Of a DNA stretch of 64,000 nucleotides, positions 26,897 to 35,294 are shown piece after piece (the first letter of the stretch is position 1; each line of letters begins with the position of its first letter). The position numbers and the translations under genes are program-made. The stretch spans positions 1-64,000 of the forward strand of contig NZ_JAGDYT010000014.1 in assembly GCF_049116555.1 (NCBI RefSeq), given 5' to 3'. Under the pieces are notes generated by a model that searched no databases, was not told where the DNA came from, and saw only the letters and a program-made list of their open reading frames with translations. The DNA comes from Maricaulis maris_C. Lineage in GTDB: Bacteria > Pseudomonadota > Alphaproteobacteria > Caulobacterales > Maricaulaceae.

Positions 26897-27751
26897 CTAC
26901 CCCTGTGACGGCGTCTTGGAACCGGACCGGCGCGCGCCGACGATGGATTGCATCAAGGACCAATAGCGGGTCGGAAACAGGCGCTCGAGCCACATCATTG
27001 AATGGGCATCCCGGCCGACGAGGATACGCGGCTTCTTGCGGGCGACACCGTCGAGGATGATGCGCGCCGCCTCAGCTGGCGGCATGACCAGCAGGCGCTG
27101 GGTCTGTTTCTTGCCCGCCGCGATCTCGGCCTCACTGGCATTCGGCGGCGGTTTGGCACTGGCGGCAATATTGGTGGAAACGCCGCCGGGATGGACCGTG
27201 GTCACCCCAATGCTGGATCCGGCGAGCTCGTGGCGCAGGACATTGGAGAAACCCTTCACCCCGAATTTGGCTGTCGAATAGGCCGCCTGGCCGGCCGGCG
27301 CAACAATCCCGAAAATGCTGGAAATATTGACGATATGTGCCTCCTCCACGGCCCGGAGGCGGGGCAGGAAGGCGCGGGTCATGCGGATGACGCCATAGAG
27401 ATTGATATCCAGGAGACGCTCAAAGTCGGCCATGTCGACCTCTTCAAACAGGCCGCCCAGCGCAATACCGGCATTATTGATCAGCAGGTGAACCGGCTCA
27501 CCGGTCGTCGCCACATCCCGGGCCAGGCCGGAAATCGCCTCGGCGTCCGCCATGTCGACGACATGCGCCGTGACGCGATGCCCCGACTGGCGCAGCGGCG
27601 CGGCGACGGCGTCCAGCCCCTCGGCATTGATATCGGCAAGGATCAGATGCGCGCCGCGCGCGGCCAGTCCAGCCGCGAGAGCTGCCCCGATGCCGCTGGC
27701 TGCCCCTGTGATCAGGGCCGTACGACCGGCAAAGTCGAACCGCGCGCTCAT
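26897..27751 (-). CDS. Short-chain dehydrogenase/reductase
   Basis: A 284-residue NAD(P)-dependent SDR. The cofactor motif is TGAASGIGAALAAGL, NNAG is present, and the catalytic Tyr/Lys lie in AAYSTAKFG. The C-terminus has a longer hydrophobic tail with ARIILDGVARKKPRILVG, typical of SDRs coded with FAD monooxygenases. Its ATG overlaps the monooxygenase stop by four bases. It likely interconverts an alcohol and the ketone used by the monooxygenase. Confidence 0.9.
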   Translation of the reverse strand: MSARFDFAGRTALITGAASGIGAALAAGLAARGAHLILADINAEGLDAVAAPLRQSGHRVTAHVVDMADAEAISGLARDVATTGEPVHLLINNAGIALGGLFEEVDMADFERLLDINLYGVIRMTRAFLPRLRAVEEAHIVNISSIFGIVAPAGQAAYSTAKFGVKGFSNVLRHELAGSSIGVTTVHPGGVSTNIAASAKPPPNASEAEIAAGKKQTQRLLVMPPAEAARIILDGVARKKPRILVGRDAHSMMWLERLFPTRYWSLMQSIVGARRSGSKTPSQG

Positions 27752-29241
27752 TCGGCCGCCGCCTTCATGGCTTCATCCGACACCGGATCCGGTGCCCGGG
27801 AAAAACTCATGTAACCATCCTCGAGCTTGCCGAAGCGGATGGTGAGCATGTCCTGGACATAGTTCTGATAAGTCTTCCAGGGCGCGCGATCACCTTGTTT
27901 GGGAAGGTGCGCGATGGCGCGCTGGACATAGCCGGACGAGAAGTTCAGCAACGGCTCCGGCGTGATGTCCGCAGGCACTTGCGGGACCGCTATATCGGTG
28001 CCCGTCTTCTTCATGTGATTGAGCATGCGGCAGACGCGTTCGCAGGTCAGGTCGACCTTCAGTGTCCAGGAGGCATTCGTATAGCCGAATGCGAGCGCCA
28101 GATTGGGCAGATCGCCAAGCATCATGCCGCGATAGGTATAGAGATCCGCCGGATCGATCACCGCGCCGTCGCGCGAAATCTCGGCCCCGCCTGCCAGCTG
28201 CATTTCCAGACCGGTTGCCGGCACAATGATGTCGGCATCGACATGCTCACCCGAGACGAGCTGAATGCCGGTTTCGGTGAAACGCTCGATCTGGTCGGTG
28301 ACAATGTCTGCCTTGCCGGATCTCAGCGTCTGGAAGAAGTCGCCATCCGGTGCCAGGCAGAAGCGCTGATCCCAGGGATTATAATTCGGCGTGAAATGCT
28401 TCTCGACATCGAAGCCCTCACCCAGCTCGTCCTTCACCGCCTTGATGACGGCCTTCTTGACGACATTCGGCCAGCGCTGGGAGAGTTGATACACATAGAT
28501 GGAAAGACCGATATTCTTGATGCGTGCCAAAAGGTAGGCGAGCTTGGCAGGCAGCGCCTTGCGCAGGGTTTCAGCGATCGCATCACGCGAGGGACGCGCG
28601 GCGATATACGTCGGCGAGCGCTGCAGCATCGTTACATGGCCCGCGGTCTCCGCCATGGCAGGTACCAGCGTCACAGCGGTGGCGCCAGAGCCGATGATCA
28701 CGACTTTCTTGCCAGAATAATCCAACTCGCCATCCCAGTGCTGGGGATGCGCGATGGCGCCCTTGAAGTCATCATAGCCCGCAAATTCCGGCAGATAGCC
28801 CTGCTTGTAGCGGTAATAGCCCGAACACAGCATGACGAAGCGCGCCCTGAAGACTTGCGCGTCACCCTTGGCATCGGTCGCGGTAACCGTCCAACGCGCG
28901 GCGGCGCTCTCCCAGTTCGCTGACACCACGGTGTGACCGAAATGGATATGCTGGTCGATTCCGTTTTCGCTGGCTGTGTCGCGGACATATTGGCGGATGG
29001 ACGGGCCGTCTGCGAAGGCCTTGCCACCCGTCCAGGGCCGGAAGGCATAGCCGAATGTGTACATGTCACTGTCCGAACGAATACCCGGATAGCGAAACAG
29101 GTCCCAGGTCCCGCCGATCGCGTCACGCGCCTCGAGAATGGCATAGCTGCGGTCAGGACATCGGGTCTGCAGGTGATAGGCGGCGCCAATACCAGACAGG
29201 CCAGCCCCGACAATCAGGACATCGAGATCGTGATCGGACAT
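27748..29241 (-). CDS. Flavin-containing Baeyer-Villiger-type monooxygenase
   Basis: A 497-residue class B flavoprotein monooxygenase. It has an N-terminal FAD motif GAGLSGIGAAYHLQ, the type I BVMO fingerprint FKGAIAHPQHWD (FxGxxxHxxxW[P/D]) and a second nucleotide motif IGSGATAV for NADPH. It inserts oxygen next to a carbonyl to give an ester or lactone. The start follows GGAGGAA; an upstream in-frame ATG would add a non-conserved basic stretch. It leads the three-gene operon. The natural substrate is unknown. Confidence 0.92.
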   Translation of the reverse strand: MSDHDLDVLIVGAGLSGIGAAYHLQTRCPDRSYAILEARDAIGGTWDLFRYPGIRSDSDMYTFGYAFRPWTGGKAFADGPSIRQYVRDTASENGIDQHIHFGHTVVSANWESAAARWTVTATDAKGDAQVFRARFVMLCSGYYRYKQGYLPEFAGYDDFKGAIAHPQHWDGELDYSGKKVVIIGSGATAVTLVPAMAETAGHVTMLQRSPTYIAARPSRDAIAETLRKALPAKLAYLLARIKNIGLSIYVYQLSQRWPNVVKKAVIKAVKDELGEGFDVEKHFTPNYNPWDQRFCLAPDGDFFQTLRSGKADIVTDQIERFTETGIQLVSGEHVDADIIVPATGLEMQLAGGAEISRDGAVIDPADLYTYRGMMLGDLPNLALAFGYTNASWTLKVDLTCERVCRMLNHMKKTGTDIAVPQVPADITPEPLLNFSSGYVQRAIAHLPKQGDRAPWKTYQNYVQDMLTIRFGKLEDGYMSFSRAPDPVSDEAMKAAAE

Positions 29242-29386
29242 GTTTCCTCCGTACCGCATCTTCGGCGGGAGAGAAAAGTGAACACCGTTTTCTTTTCTGC
29301 GCAAGAGGGAGGAACGGGGCGCTGCTTGACGGTATCGTCCGGAGGAGGCAGAGCAATGAGCTGCAACCGGGGGGCGATGCGATCGA

Positions 29387-30481
29387 ATGACAGAGCAGAA
29401 ACAGGCGGCAATCAGCCAGCCCCTTGAGGAGCGCGTCTTCTATGTCGCCACCAATTTCCATTCGGGTCGCATACCCGAGCATCTGGACGAGTTAACGCCC
29501 GCCTTCACAAACATGACCTTTCCCGGCAATGTGACCTTGGGCTTTCGCGGCTTGTTCTGGACAGCCTTCACGCGGCTCTTCCGACAGACTTTCCTCGCCC
29601 GTCCCGAAGTCGAATTCGCGGGGCTCAACTGGCGCATCTCCTCGGTCTGCCTGTTTGAAGTCTACAGCGAGCGCTTTCCCGTCCTGGAAGATAGGCAGAC
29701 GCGCTACATCCTGCTTGTGGCCGCCAAGCCAGATCGCGACATCTCGGTTAAGGAGCTGAACGCGCACACATTCGCTCAAGGCATGAACGAGCAAGCCTTC
29801 ATCAAGGGCTTCTTCCAGAATCTAGCCACGTGTCCCTCCTTAGATTGGTTGGACACATTCAAGCACGACCGCGATTTTCCGGCACGAATCCAGTTTACCT
29901 TTCGCGGCCGACTGGAGCTACAGGACACCGGGTCCGCTCTCGCCGGTTTTTACTTCCTCGCGCAACTCCTTATCTGGCAGGCCCAGCGCGAAATTGCCCA
30001 GATTGACGTCTCACTCGTTCGGTCAAGCGCTCAGCCTTCTATACGCAATGCCTTGAGCGCGCGGCAGAAACTGATCGAGATCGAGCGCCTGTTCCTGACC
30101 AAGAACATCTCCAATGACTCGAGCCTGAAAGCCTTTGCATCCAATGCGAGGAAGCGGCTTCGACTGCGCATGTCCTTTGACGGGCTCATGCAGCTCAATG
30201 AGGCGATCGAACGCTTTCACCTGTCTGCATCCGCCTTGCGCCAGGAACGCCAGACGAGGCGGCTCACACTGATCGCAACAGCCGTCGCCATCCTGGGCAT
30301 ACCGATCTCATTCGTCTCCATGATGATGGCAATCTCCGATACCAATTTCGTGGTCCGGCACGGCATCCTAGCCCTGTCCGAGCCCTCACTCGGGCAGACG
30401 CTCGCCCTGCTGAGCGGCGGCGCGGTCCTGGCGACTCTCGTCATCGCCTTGTTCGTCTGGATTTTCACGGCACGCCGGTAG
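29387..30481 (+). CDS. Uncharacterised protein with two C-terminal membrane helices
   Basis: A 364-residue protein I do not recognise. Residues 1-295 are soluble and mixed alpha/beta, with a long charged helical segment (ARQKLIEIERLF, then NARKRLRLRMSFDGLMQLNEAI) leading into two C-terminal membrane helices (IATAVAILGIPISFVSMMMAI and LLSGGAVLATLVIALFVWIF). The layout, a large soluble domain followed by a helical stalk and two terminal helices, recalls CorA-like channels, but the GMN motif is absent. Its base composition looks less GC-rich than its neighbours, hinting at transfer. It is transcribed alone, divergent from the BVMO operon. Confidence 0.7.
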   Translation: MTEQKQAAISQPLEERVFYVATNFHSGRIPEHLDELTPAFTNMTFPGNVTLGFRGLFWTAFTRLFRQTFLARPEVEFAGLNWRISSVCLFEVYSERFPVLEDRQTRYILLVAAKPDRDISVKELNAHTFAQGMNEQAFIKGFFQNLATCPSLDWLDTFKHDRDFPARIQFTFRGRLELQDTGSALAGFYFLAQLLIWQAQREIAQIDVSLVRSSAQPSIRNALSARQKLIEIERLFLTKNISNDSSLKAFASNARKRLRLRMSFDGLMQLNEAIERFHLSASALRQERQTRRLTLIATAVAILGIPISFVSMMMAISDTNFVVRHGILALSEPSLGQTLALLSGGAVLATLVIALFVWIFTARR

Positions 30482-30488
30482 GCATCAC

Positions 30489-31811
30489 TCAGGAGAAGTC
30501 GAGCGCCTCAAGCGACTGGCCAAGTCGTGCCGCCCGCAAGGCCCCGGCCCAGAAAAGCCCGCCCAGGCCGACCAGAACATCGACGTTTCCGGCTTGCGCA
30601 TGGGCAAGGTCCAGCGCCGCTTTGGCGTCCGAAGCGACGGCTGCGACGGCCACAGAAGGCCGGACGGCCTGCGCCCGCGCTGCAAGCGCTTCCGGCTCCA
30701 GCCCGTTGTAGGCCGCGCCGACGATCATGCGATCAAACGCGGGAAGTATTTGCCCCAGCATCCCGTCGACATCTTTGTTGTGCGACATGCCAAGGAGCAG
30801 GGTCGTTTCGCGCCCTGCGGTCAGCTCCTTGACCGCTGCGACCGCAGCGCCAACAGCCGCTGGAGTATGCCCAACATCGATCAGGAGCGGAGGCCCCCCC
30901 TCCAGAACCTCCAGCCGCCCGGGACAAGCCACACGCGCCATCGCGTGCCGGACCAAGCTCGGCCAGCGCGCCGCTTCTATCTCCGGTCGGGCCGCACGGG
31001 CCAACTCGATCGCAAGTTGGAGATTCTCGACCTGCCGCACGCCATGGAGAGCAGTTGTGCCAGTCAGACCGCCAAGCTCGGCATGCTCAAGCCGGATCTC
31101 ATGCGTCTCGATCGTATCGCGCGATGCGGTGGCCCGAAACAGCACGCTCGATCGCTCAACCTTGACGGAACGAAGCGCGCCCATGGTGGCGAGACTGTCC
31201 CATTCCGTTTCTACATTGCGGCCGATCAGGACACGGGCCCCTGGAGGTGCGACGTCGAACTTGTCGAGCGCAATCTCGCGGAGGCTCCCCCCCAGCAGGC
31301 TGGTATGCTCGAGGTCGAGACTGACAATGGCTGCCAGCGGCGCCTTGAGAAGTCGGGTCGGATCGTATCGACCACCAATGCCGGCCTCAATGACCAAGTT
31401 ATCACACTCGGCGTCCGCAAATATCATCAATGCGACTAGAAACCACGCCTCAAACTCGCCCAGTTGGTCGCCGCCTTGCGCCTCGGCATCATCGCGAAGA
31501 ACCGCATCAAGTCGTGCCTCGGCAGAAAGGATCGTCACATCATCGACAGGCACATCGTCAATCTTGAAGCGCTCATTGAACGCAAAGAGATGCGGAGAGA
31601 CAAAGGTTCCGACCCGGCCACCAGCGGCACACTGAAGCGCGGTCAGCCAAGCCGCCGTGCTGCCCTTTCCATTACTGCCCGTGATAACAACCGCCTTGCG
31701 GCCCAGCTCATCCAGATCGAGACCAAGTCGGCGCGCCACGCGCGCCGTGCGGGCGAGACCTATGCCATTGCCGAAACGGGGCAGAATTAGACTAGTCCGC
31801 TTCACCGCCAC
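30489..31811 (-). CDS. FolC-like Mur-ligase family enzyme coupled to an ATP-grasp gene
   Basis: A 440-residue ATP-dependent amide ligase of the Mur/FolC superfamily. The P-loop is TGSNGKGST; family segments include EAGIGGRYDPTRLL, a DLEHTSLLGGSLREIALDKF stretch and the C-terminal GMSHNKDVDGML. By similarity it could be a dihydrofolate/folylpolyglutamate synthase. However, it starts (GTG at 31811, or GTG at 31805) inside the last codons of a cyanophycin-synthetase-type ATP-grasp gene, and the FolC gene of alphaproteobacteria normally sits with accD. I therefore consider a FolC paralogue acting with the ATP-grasp enzyme at least as likely. A canonical folC elsewhere in the genome would decide. 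Confidence 0.8.
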   Translation of the reverse strand: MAVKRTSLILPRFGNGIGLARTARVARRLGLDLDELGRKAVVITGSNGKGSTAAWLTALQCAAGGRVGTFVSPHLFAFNERFKIDDVPVDDVTILSAEARLDAVLRDDAEAQGGDQLGEFEAWFLVALMIFADAECDNLVIEAGIGGRYDPTRLLKAPLAAIVSLDLEHTSLLGGSLREIALDKFDVAPPGARVLIGRNVETEWDSLATMGALRSVKVERSSVLFRATASRDTIETHEIRLEHAELGGLTGTTALHGVRQVENLQLAIELARAARPEIEAARWPSLVRHAMARVACPGRLEVLEGGPPLLIDVGHTPAAVGAAVAAVKELTAGRETTLLLGMSHNKDVDGMLGQILPAFDRMIVGAAYNGLEPEALAARAQAVRPSVAVAAVASDAKAALDLAHAQAGNVDVLVGLGGLFWAGALRAARLGQSLEALDFS

Positions 31812-32821
31812 TCTTCCCTCTCACCCTCACCCAGCGCCCGGGCCAAGATGTCGTCCCAGATTTCTTGCGCCAGGTCCAGTTCGCCCAGGGTTTCCAGGGA
31901 GGCAAAGCTCGGATTGGCGTTGACTTCGAGTATGTGGGCCGCGCCTCCCTCAGCGCAGAAGAGATCAATCCCTGCGACATCCAGACCGATCGCCGCGGCT
32001 GCGGCCAGGGCGAGCCGGGCCAGCTCGGGCTCGATCGACTGCGAGAAGGCCTCGGTCTGCGCGCCGGAGGCCAGATTGCGGCGGCCGGGGAGCGCCAGCC
32101 GTTGGCCTATGCCCGCCCTCTCATCCGCACGAATACCGGCCTTGACCAGGGCACCCGTGAAGACCGCAGCGGGCACCGGGCTCAGCGCTTCGGCCGCCAG
32201 TTCGGCATTCATCGCCTCAAACAGCGCCCGCCAGCTTGCGACGCCATCACCGACCAAACCGCCGTCGGATTTTCGATACTGGAAACACGCCCGCCCGCCG
32301 GACACGAAGACGCGATATTCCGGTGCGTCGATCAGGGGCTGGATGACGACCTGGTCATGGCGTCGGGCCGCCCGGGTGAAATAGTCTGCCAGAGCGTCAG
32401 CGTCCTCGATGCGCTCGGCGAAATCGCCGTGGGCTCCGCGATTGGGCTTGGCAAAGAGCGGAAAGTCGAGCGTGGTGGCGCGGGCGAGCCAGTCGGAAGC
32501 TTCCCGGCCCGGCGCGCGCAGATGCCGGCGCGCTGCTTCCAGGAAGACCAGCTCGGTCGGGACGCTGTCCAGGCCCGCCGCGCTTAGGGCCGCGTGGGTG
32601 AAGGCCTTGTCCCGGGCGATCGTGTAGGCACTCGCGGCATTGCCGGGATAGGCGCAGATCGCCCCACTGCCACAGAGCACACGCCGGTCTCCGGCCGTCA
32701 CCGCAAAGAGATAGCCGGCGCCGCCGTCCAGATCAGAAAAATTCCATCCCCGACGCCGGCACATCGCCTCGACGAAGCGGGCATTGAAGGGCCGGGAATC
32801 GGAGGCGGCTTGCGCGATCAT
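31802..32821 (-). CDS. ATP-grasp ligase resembling the cyanophycin synthetase ATP-grasp domain
   Basis: A 339-residue ATP-grasp enzyme. Its order of motifs follows that of the CphA/GshF-type domain: a nucleotide-binding Lys in FPLFAKPNRGAHGDFAERI, then EYRVFVSGGRACFQYRKSDGGLVGDGVASW (the VxGG...VGDG block), NLASGAQTEAF and the metal-binding end GLDVAGIDLFC...ILEVNANPSF. It would join an amino acid or peptide carboxylate to an amine via acyl phosphate. It has no signal peptide. A start at 32926 is possible but adds a basic, non-conserved segment. Its stop lies within the start of the FolC-like gene, so the two are made together. Confidence 0.85.
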   Translation of the reverse strand: MIAQAASDSRPFNARFVEAMCRRRGWNFSDLDGGAGYLFAVTAGDRRVLCGSGAICAYPGNAASAYTIARDKAFTHAALSAAGLDSVPTELVFLEAARRHLRAPGREASDWLARATTLDFPLFAKPNRGAHGDFAERIEDADALADYFTRAARRHDQVVIQPLIDAPEYRVFVSGGRACFQYRKSDGGLVGDGVASWRALFEAMNAELAAEALSPVPAAVFTGALVKAGIRADERAGIGQRLALPGRRNLASGAQTEAFSQSIEPELARLALAAAAAIGLDVAGIDLFCAEGGAAHILEVNANPSFASLETLGELDLAQEIWDDILARALGEGEREEWR

Positions 32822-32994
32822 GCGACCTTGTACCGGTCCGCGTCCTCGCCGCCTAGCCTGTCGCGAGGCCCTCGTCGCCCTCCCGCGCCACGCTGCACCG
32901 CCGCAAAATGCATGGGTGAAATACATACCGAAGGGTCGATTTTGTCGCGAACTTCCCTACCTGTTGGCCCAGTTCATTTCGCGAGGATCACCGC

Positions 32995-34095
32995 ATGACC
33001 GCCACTGACGCTCTTTTCCGCCCCTTCTCCCTGGGCTCGCTCACCCTCCCAAACCGGATCGTTATGGCACCGATGACCCGGTCGAAAAGCCCGGGCGGCG
33101 TGCCCGGACAACCGGTTGTCGATTATTATCGCCGTCGGGCCGAGAATGCGGTCGGCCTGATCATCACCGAGGGAACGACGGTCGACCGTCCCGGCGCCAG
33201 CTTCGACCCGGCCATACCGAATTTTCATGAGGCAGATTCGCTGGCCGGCTGGAAAAACGTGGTGGACGCCGTCCACGCCGCCGGTGGCAAGATCGCGCCG
33301 CAACTCTGGCATGTCGGCCTGGCTCGCAAGCCGGGCACCGGCCCCCACCCCGAAGCCAAGTCCGACAGCCCTTCCGGCATCGTCCCCGGTGGCAAACAGG
33401 TCGGCGACGCGATGAGTGCCGAGGATATCGCTGACACCATCGCGGCCTTTGCCAAGGCCGCCAAGGCAGCCGCCGAAATCGGCTTTGACGCCATCGAGCT
33501 GCATGGCGCCCATGGCTATCTGCTCGATCAGTTTTTCTGGGAGGGCATGAATCAGCGCGATGACCGCTTCGGCGGCGGGCTGGTCGAGCGCACCACGATC
33601 GTCCAGGAAATCGTCAAGGCCGTGCGCGCGGAAATTCCCGCCGACCTGCCCCTCATCCTGCGCTACTCGCAGTGGAAACAGCAGGACTATAATGCCCGCC
33701 TCGCAGACACGCCGGATGCGCTGGGCGAATTCCTCGGCCCGCTCTCCGATGCCGGCGTCGACATCTTCCACGCCTCCACGCGCCGTTTCTGGATCCCGGA
33801 GTTCGAGGGTTCCGATCTCAATCTCGCCGGCTGGACCCAGAAACTCACCGGCAAGCCGGCCATCACTGTCGGCTCGGTCGGTCTGAATTCAGACTTCATC
33901 GGGGCTTTCATGGGCGAGAATTCGCCCGCCGCTTCGCTGGACGGGCTGATCGAGCGCCTGGAACGCAACGAGTTCGACCTCGTCGCCGTTGGTCGCGCCC
34001 TCATCTCTGACCCGGAATGGGCCGCCAAGGTCCGCGATGGCCGTTTCGACGAGCTGGAAGACTTCAGTGCGGAGGCGCTGAAGGAATTGGTGTGA
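32995..34095 (+). CDS. Old Yellow Enzyme family NADH:flavin oxidoreductase (alkene reductase)
   Basis: A 366-residue FMN barrel enzyme, starting DALFRPFSLGSLTLPNRIVMAPMTRS, the typical N-terminus of the classical OYE group (NemA/N-ethylmaleimide reductase-like). Further family segments are APQLWHVGL, the substrate-region GFDAIELHGAHGYLLDQFFW, and VGRALISDPEWAAKV. It reduces activated C=C bonds of enones and similar electrophiles using NAD(P)H. It is divergent from the ATP-grasp gene (173-base gap) and followed by a strong hairpin, so it stands alone. Confidence 0.93.
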   Translation: MTATDALFRPFSLGSLTLPNRIVMAPMTRSKSPGGVPGQPVVDYYRRRAENAVGLIITEGTTVDRPGASFDPAIPNFHEADSLAGWKNVVDAVHAAGGKIAPQLWHVGLARKPGTGPHPEAKSDSPSGIVPGGKQVGDAMSAEDIADTIAAFAKAAKAAAEIGFDAIELHGAHGYLLDQFFWEGMNQRDDRFGGGLVERTTIVQEIVKAVRAEIPADLPLILRYSQWKQQDYNARLADTPDALGEFLGPLSDAGVDIFHASTRRFWIPEFEGSDLNLAGWTQKLTGKPAITVGSVGLNSDFIGAFMGENSPAASLDGLIERLERNEFDLVAVGRALISDPEWAAKVRDGRFDELEDFSAEALKELV

Positions 34096-34122
34096 TCACC
34101 CGCGCCAGACAGACAAATGCGA

Positions 34123-34153
34123 AAGCGCCCGGCCGACTGGTGGCCGGGCGCTT
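34123..34153 (+). terminator. Hairpin after the OYE gene
   Basis: Perfect 12-bp arms AAGCGCCCGGCC and GGCCGGGCGCTT around a seven-base loop, 27 bases after the OYE stop and 24 bases from the convergent GNAT stop. It has no T-run on the plus strand, and may serve both genes. Confidence 0.6.
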
Positions 34154-34177
34154 GCCTGAGAAAGGGTCTCCCCACCG

Positions 34178-34630
34178 TCAGTCGCTCGGGAGGCCTTTTC
34201 TCATGCAAACGGTCTTGCCGCGGCAGGACACCACGACCCAGCCCAAATGCTGATAAAGTCGGACATTCGCGGGCATTTCAACATGGGTGTTTAGACGCAT
34301 TTCCTCAAAGCCCTGCTTGGTGGCTTCGCCCTCTGAAATCCGCATCAATTCGCGACCAAGTCCCTTCCCGCAATGGTCAGGATGAACCGCCAGATTCGCG
34401 AGTTTCATGAATCCATCGCCGGCAACAAGAACAAGACCCGCGATGATCTCGCCGCCCAGCAAGGCGACCCAGACCTGATTGTCGCGAATATCCTCCGCAC
34501 ACCCCTCCGATACCGCTGGCAAATCAGGGATCCGCGCCGCGTACCGGGCATAGGCCGCCTCCATACAGGCCGCCAAATCAGCAGCATCCGCTTCTTGGGC
34601 GCGGCGTATGGTCGGGGTCTGTGTCGTCAT
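34178..34630 (-). CDS. GNAT family N-acetyltransferase
   Basis: A 150-residue acetyltransferase. Motif A is LANLAVHPDHCGKGLGRELM (acetyl-CoA pyrophosphate loop CGKGLG), followed by the C-terminal RLYQHLGWVVV segment. Single domain, cytoplasmic; the acceptor substrate is not evident. It is convergent with the OYE gene. Confidence 0.88.
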   Translation of the reverse strand: MTTQTPTIRRAQEADAADLAACMEAAYARYAARIPDLPAVSEGCAEDIRDNQVWVALLGGEIIAGLVLVAGDGFMKLANLAVHPDHCGKGLGRELMRISEGEATKQGFEEMRLNTHVEMPANVRLYQHLGWVVVSCRGKTVCMRKGLPSD

Positions 34631-34832
34631 GTGATCGGGCCCGTCACGCGCGTTCGAGTGTGAGAACTCATAGCCCGAACCCTGAAGGTGTGAAACCGGG
34701 TCGCCTCAGCCCCGAAAATGGCGGGCGCGTCTTTCGAGGCCTCTGCCAGAAATGTCGCGCAACCGCGCATGCGCGGCGATGCCTTGCGACGGTCTGAAGC
34801 ACCAGACGAGACATTGTTGGCTGAGAGAAAAA

Positions 34833-34907
34833 TGGTGCCCGGGGGCGGAATTGAACCACCGACACGCGGATTTTCAATCCGCTGCTCTACCCCTGAGCTA
34901 CCCGGGC
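34833..34907 (-). tRNA. tRNA-Phe (GAA)
   Basis: 75 nt including an encoded CCA. The acceptor stem pairs GCCCGGG with CCCGGGC, and the D-loop region is GCTCAGGGGTAGAGC. The anticodon stem-loop GCGGA-TTGAAAA-TCCGC gives GAA. The T-arm GGTGG-TTCAATT-CCGCC is canonical. A run of five T follows the CCA on the minus strand and probably ends the transcript. Confidence 0.97.
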
Positions 34908-35044
34908 ACCGTGTCGAACAGCTGCCTCGGCAGCCAATCGAGAGCGCGGTTTATAGGTCGGGCATGGATGCGTGTCCATGGCCCTTTTCAGCAAATTCAC
35001 AACCGGTGGCAGTCATCATCGCACCATGGCGCCCGCGCGTGCCC

Positions 35045-35215
35045 CTACTGATCTTCTTCGCTGGCCGGATTGTCTTCGGCGACGTCGGCAGCCTCGCCGG
35101 GAATGGCATAGGAACCGCTCACCCATTTGCCCAGGTCGACATCAGCACATCGCTTGGAACAGAAGGGTTTGAACTCGGGGTCGGCCGGCTGGCGGCAAAT
35201 CGGACATTTCATCAT
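35045..35215 (-). CDS. yacG: DNA gyrase inhibitor YacG (zinc finger)
   Basis: A 56-residue protein with the four-Cys zinc site CPIC...CSKRC and the family segment DLGKWVSGSYAIPG. YacG binds GyrB and limits gyrase activity. I chose the ATG after AAAGGAG. An open frame continues upstream through a hexanucleotide repeat, giving a possible (Asp-Pro)n N-terminal extension, but it lacks support. It follows rng in the conserved infA-maf-rng-yacG block. Confidence 0.9.
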   Translation of the reverse strand: MMKCPICRQPADPEFKPFCSKRCADVDLGKWVSGSYAIPGEAADVAEDNPASEEDQ

Positions 35216-35246
35216 GTGTCTCCTTTGCGGGAGCGAATGGACAGGA

Positions 35247-35294
35247 CCTGGGCCCGGGTCTGGGCCTGGGTCTGGGTCTGGGTCTGGGTCTGGG
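35247..35294. repeat. Hexanucleotide tandem repeat between rng and yacG
   Basis: Eight units of a 6-base repeat (consensus TCTGGG; five exact units including four in a row, the rest CCTGGG, CCCGGG, CCTGGG). The array abuts the rng stop codon at 35295-35297 and ends 31 bases before the yacG start. Units of six keep any reading frame. Confidence 0.95.

Noticed and set aside
34763..34776. Palindrome CCGCGCATGCGCGG near the tRNA-Phe gene
   Set aside because: Such GC-rich palindromes are expected by chance in high-GC DNA and it lies away from any likely promoter.
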